Of a stretch of 64,000 nt of DNA, positions 62,454 to 64,000 are shown in pieces. The notes beneath the pieces were generated by a model that ran no database searches, was not told where the DNA came from, and saw only the letters and a program-made list of their open reading frames with translations. A program made the position numbers and the translations under genes. Origin of the DNA: Dactylonectria macrodidyma. Taxonomy: Eukaryota; Ascomycota; Sordariomycetes; Hypocreales; Nectriaceae. The first letter of the stretch is position 1. Each line of letters opens with the position of its first letter. The stretch lies in contig JAGMUV010000003.1 of assembly GCA_020744425.1 (NCBI GenBank), forward strand, positions 3,782,001 to 3,846,000, written 5' to 3'.

Positions 62454-64000
62454 TTAATCGTCGTCGTCGTCCGCATACCTCGGTCCGCTTGCCGCAGGTG
62501 TCTCGGGCGCTCCTCCATAGGCGGCAGGAGTTGGGGCTCCATAGTAGCCACCGGATCCTGCAAATCCACTTGCTGCGGGCGTGGGAGCTCCGGCCGCAGG
62601 CGTTGGGGCCGAGTCGGCGCCCCATCCACCCTGCCAGCCTCCTCCTGGAGTCGGCGCGTTCGCCGCAGGCGTCGGTGCCGAGTAGGCCCCAGGCGTAGGA
62701 GCATTCATTGCGCCGGGAGTAGGGGCTCCCAAAAGAGCACCACCCGGCGTGGGGGCATCATAGGCGTTGGATGAGCCAGTGGCACCAGGTGTGTAGCCCC
62801 ATGAATCGTTGCCGCTTGCTCCAGGTGTGGGAGCGGACACTCCGTAAGCAGGGGTTTTAGAACCCGACGCCCAGCTATCGCCTCCACCATATGCGGGAGT
62901 TCGAGATCCAGCGCCGAAAGCGTCTCCAGGAGCCGGAGTTCTCGCTCCTGATTGCCAAGCAGGGGTCCGCGAACCGGCGCCATACGCAGTACGACTGCCG
63001 TCGTAAGGGTTGACTGTCCGAGATCCGTCCGCCCAAGCTGGCGTCCGGGCCCCAGACAAATCCTGAGCCTTCCACGCTGGTGTTCGTCCACCTGCTGCGG
63101 GAGCTGGAGTTGTTAGCAGTGGAACACCGTGTGCTCATAATGTGACGGTACTTACTTCGTGATCCCCAGGCGGGCACTCGGTCCGAGTTGCCGCTCGCCA
63201 TTGGTGTTCGAGAACCTCCCTGCCAACCCGGCACTCGATCACCACCTCGACCCGCTCCACCACCGCCTCGGCCACGACTGTTAATGTCGATTGTGGCTCC
63301 CGTCATTCTGTTCTTGAAAGCGAGACTATCGCGTGGCACAGTGACGGTCTTGCTTTTGGTGTGCAGCTCAACACGCGCATGTGTGTCTGTCGTATCCTTG
63401 ACAATACCCAAGAGGCCCTTGTAGGCTCCTTTCTTGATAATGACAGTCTGCTCAATGGCCTTGTCTCGGCCAAACATCTTGACCGGCTGCTGAGGCTTGT
63501 TTTCCGCGCCGTTCTTGTGGATCTTGAGCGCTGGGTTCATCGCATTCAGATCAGGGCCTGAGGAGGCAGCGCTGACACGTCCACCCTTGGCTGCAATGGT
63601 GTTCACCATGCTCGCCTTGGTGACGAAGACACCTGCATTCTCCTTGCTGTCGTTGGTATGTAGGAAAACGTATGAACGATGAATGTGGATGATCTTTCCT
63701 TGCCGCTGCTGACCGGTAAACTCCTTAACGACATCCTCAAGTCGGATCTCGGAACCGTCACGGTCAGCGGCAACAGCCTGCTTTCGTTTCGGCAACTTGT
63801 TAGCGATCTGTGAGGGCATTACTTGCCGCGTGTCACCGAACTGATCAAGCACCACGAGCGACTCGCGGTCCACCTTGACAATGCAACCGACAGTCGTGGG
63901 GTCCAGTTGCACCAAGTCATGAAGCTCGTACTGCCCAAGCGCTCCCTGTCCACCAATGTCGCTGGCTTCACGGAGATCCTTGCTGAAGACGGTGACTTCG
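62454..64000 (-). CDS. spt5: Transcription elongation factor Spt5, C-terminal part (N-terminus beyond window)
   Basis: Minus strand; the reading frame enters at the right edge ([19 protein letters not shown]) and exons 64,000-63,156 and 63,103-62,454 are joined by a 52 nt intron (donor GTAAGT, branch GCTAACA, acceptor TCCAG). About 498 residues are visible. Spt5 with Spt4 forms DSIF, which binds RNA polymerase II and the nascent transcript in the nucleus. Visible domains are two KOW modules: [26 protein letters not shown], given here only as a region near 63,810-63,920, and [19 protein letters not shown] near 63,390-63,450. An RG-rich patch ([15 protein letters not shown]) follows. The C-terminal repeat region then has two repeat types: GSRTPAW/GARTPA-type units and later APTPGA/APTPAA units. 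It ends with an acidic DDDDD. These repeats are the targets of Bur1/Cdk9-type kinases in the family. Confidence 0.93.

Overview
This window is from a filamentous ascomycete, most likely a Eurotiales-type mould (Aspergillus/Penicillium relatives). The evidence is short 47-83 nt introns with GTRNGT donors and CTRAY branch sites, fungal-type genes (Ste6-like ABC exporter, PMC-type Ca2+ pump, secreted purine nucleoside permease-like protein, Spt5), and a large block of repeats degraded in the manner of repeat-induced point mutation (RIP).

Layout. Positions 1 to about 38,825 form an extremely AT-rich, TpA-rich, CpA/CpG-poor block with no intact gene. It is built of degraded transposable elements. 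About fifteen full or partial copies of one 1.05-1.14 kb repeat family (called R1 here) lie in both orientations. Several are bracketed by 13-15 bp target-site duplications (TSDs), and the 3' ends are A-rich or TAA-rich. R1 has two forms (R1-A, R1-B) with the same ends but different middles. Also present are three ~425 bp TA-flanked inverted-repeat elements, a 470 bp foldback element with an 11 bp repeated flank, a 232 bp solo LTR with a 5 bp TSD, a perfect 56 bp-arm palindrome, micro/minisatellites, and a GC-rich 719 bp element with a tRNA-like head and a 13 bp TSD (33,312-34,030) that shows no RIP. Insertions are nested, so their relative ages can be read. An 11 kb stretch (2.2-13.4 kb) is too degraded to classify.

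From about 38.8 kb base composition becomes normal and eight genes follow. They are a 2,3-dihydroxybenzoate decarboxylase-like amidohydrolase (+), an arylamine N-acetyltransferase (+), a full-size ABC-B exporter of the Ste6/a-factor type (+), a bZIP regulator (+), a PMC-type P-type Ca2+-ATPase (-), a small DUF4267-like membrane protein (-), a purine nucleoside permease-like protein with a signal peptide (+), an unrecognised mitochondrial-targeted membrane protein (-), and the C-terminal part of Spt5 (-), which runs off the right edge. Counting the partial Spt5 there are nine. All introns were placed by eye from splice signals plus reading frame.

How they may work together. The decarboxylase and acetyltransferase are neighbours on the same strand at the edge of the repeat block, and both could act on small aromatic compounds (catechol-type acids and arylamines). 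The ABC exporter and bZIP factor come next. A small aromatic-detoxification neighbourhood is conceivable but is inference only. The remaining genes (Ca2+ pump, Spt5, nucleoside permease) are housekeeping or general functions and mark a normal euchromatic arm.
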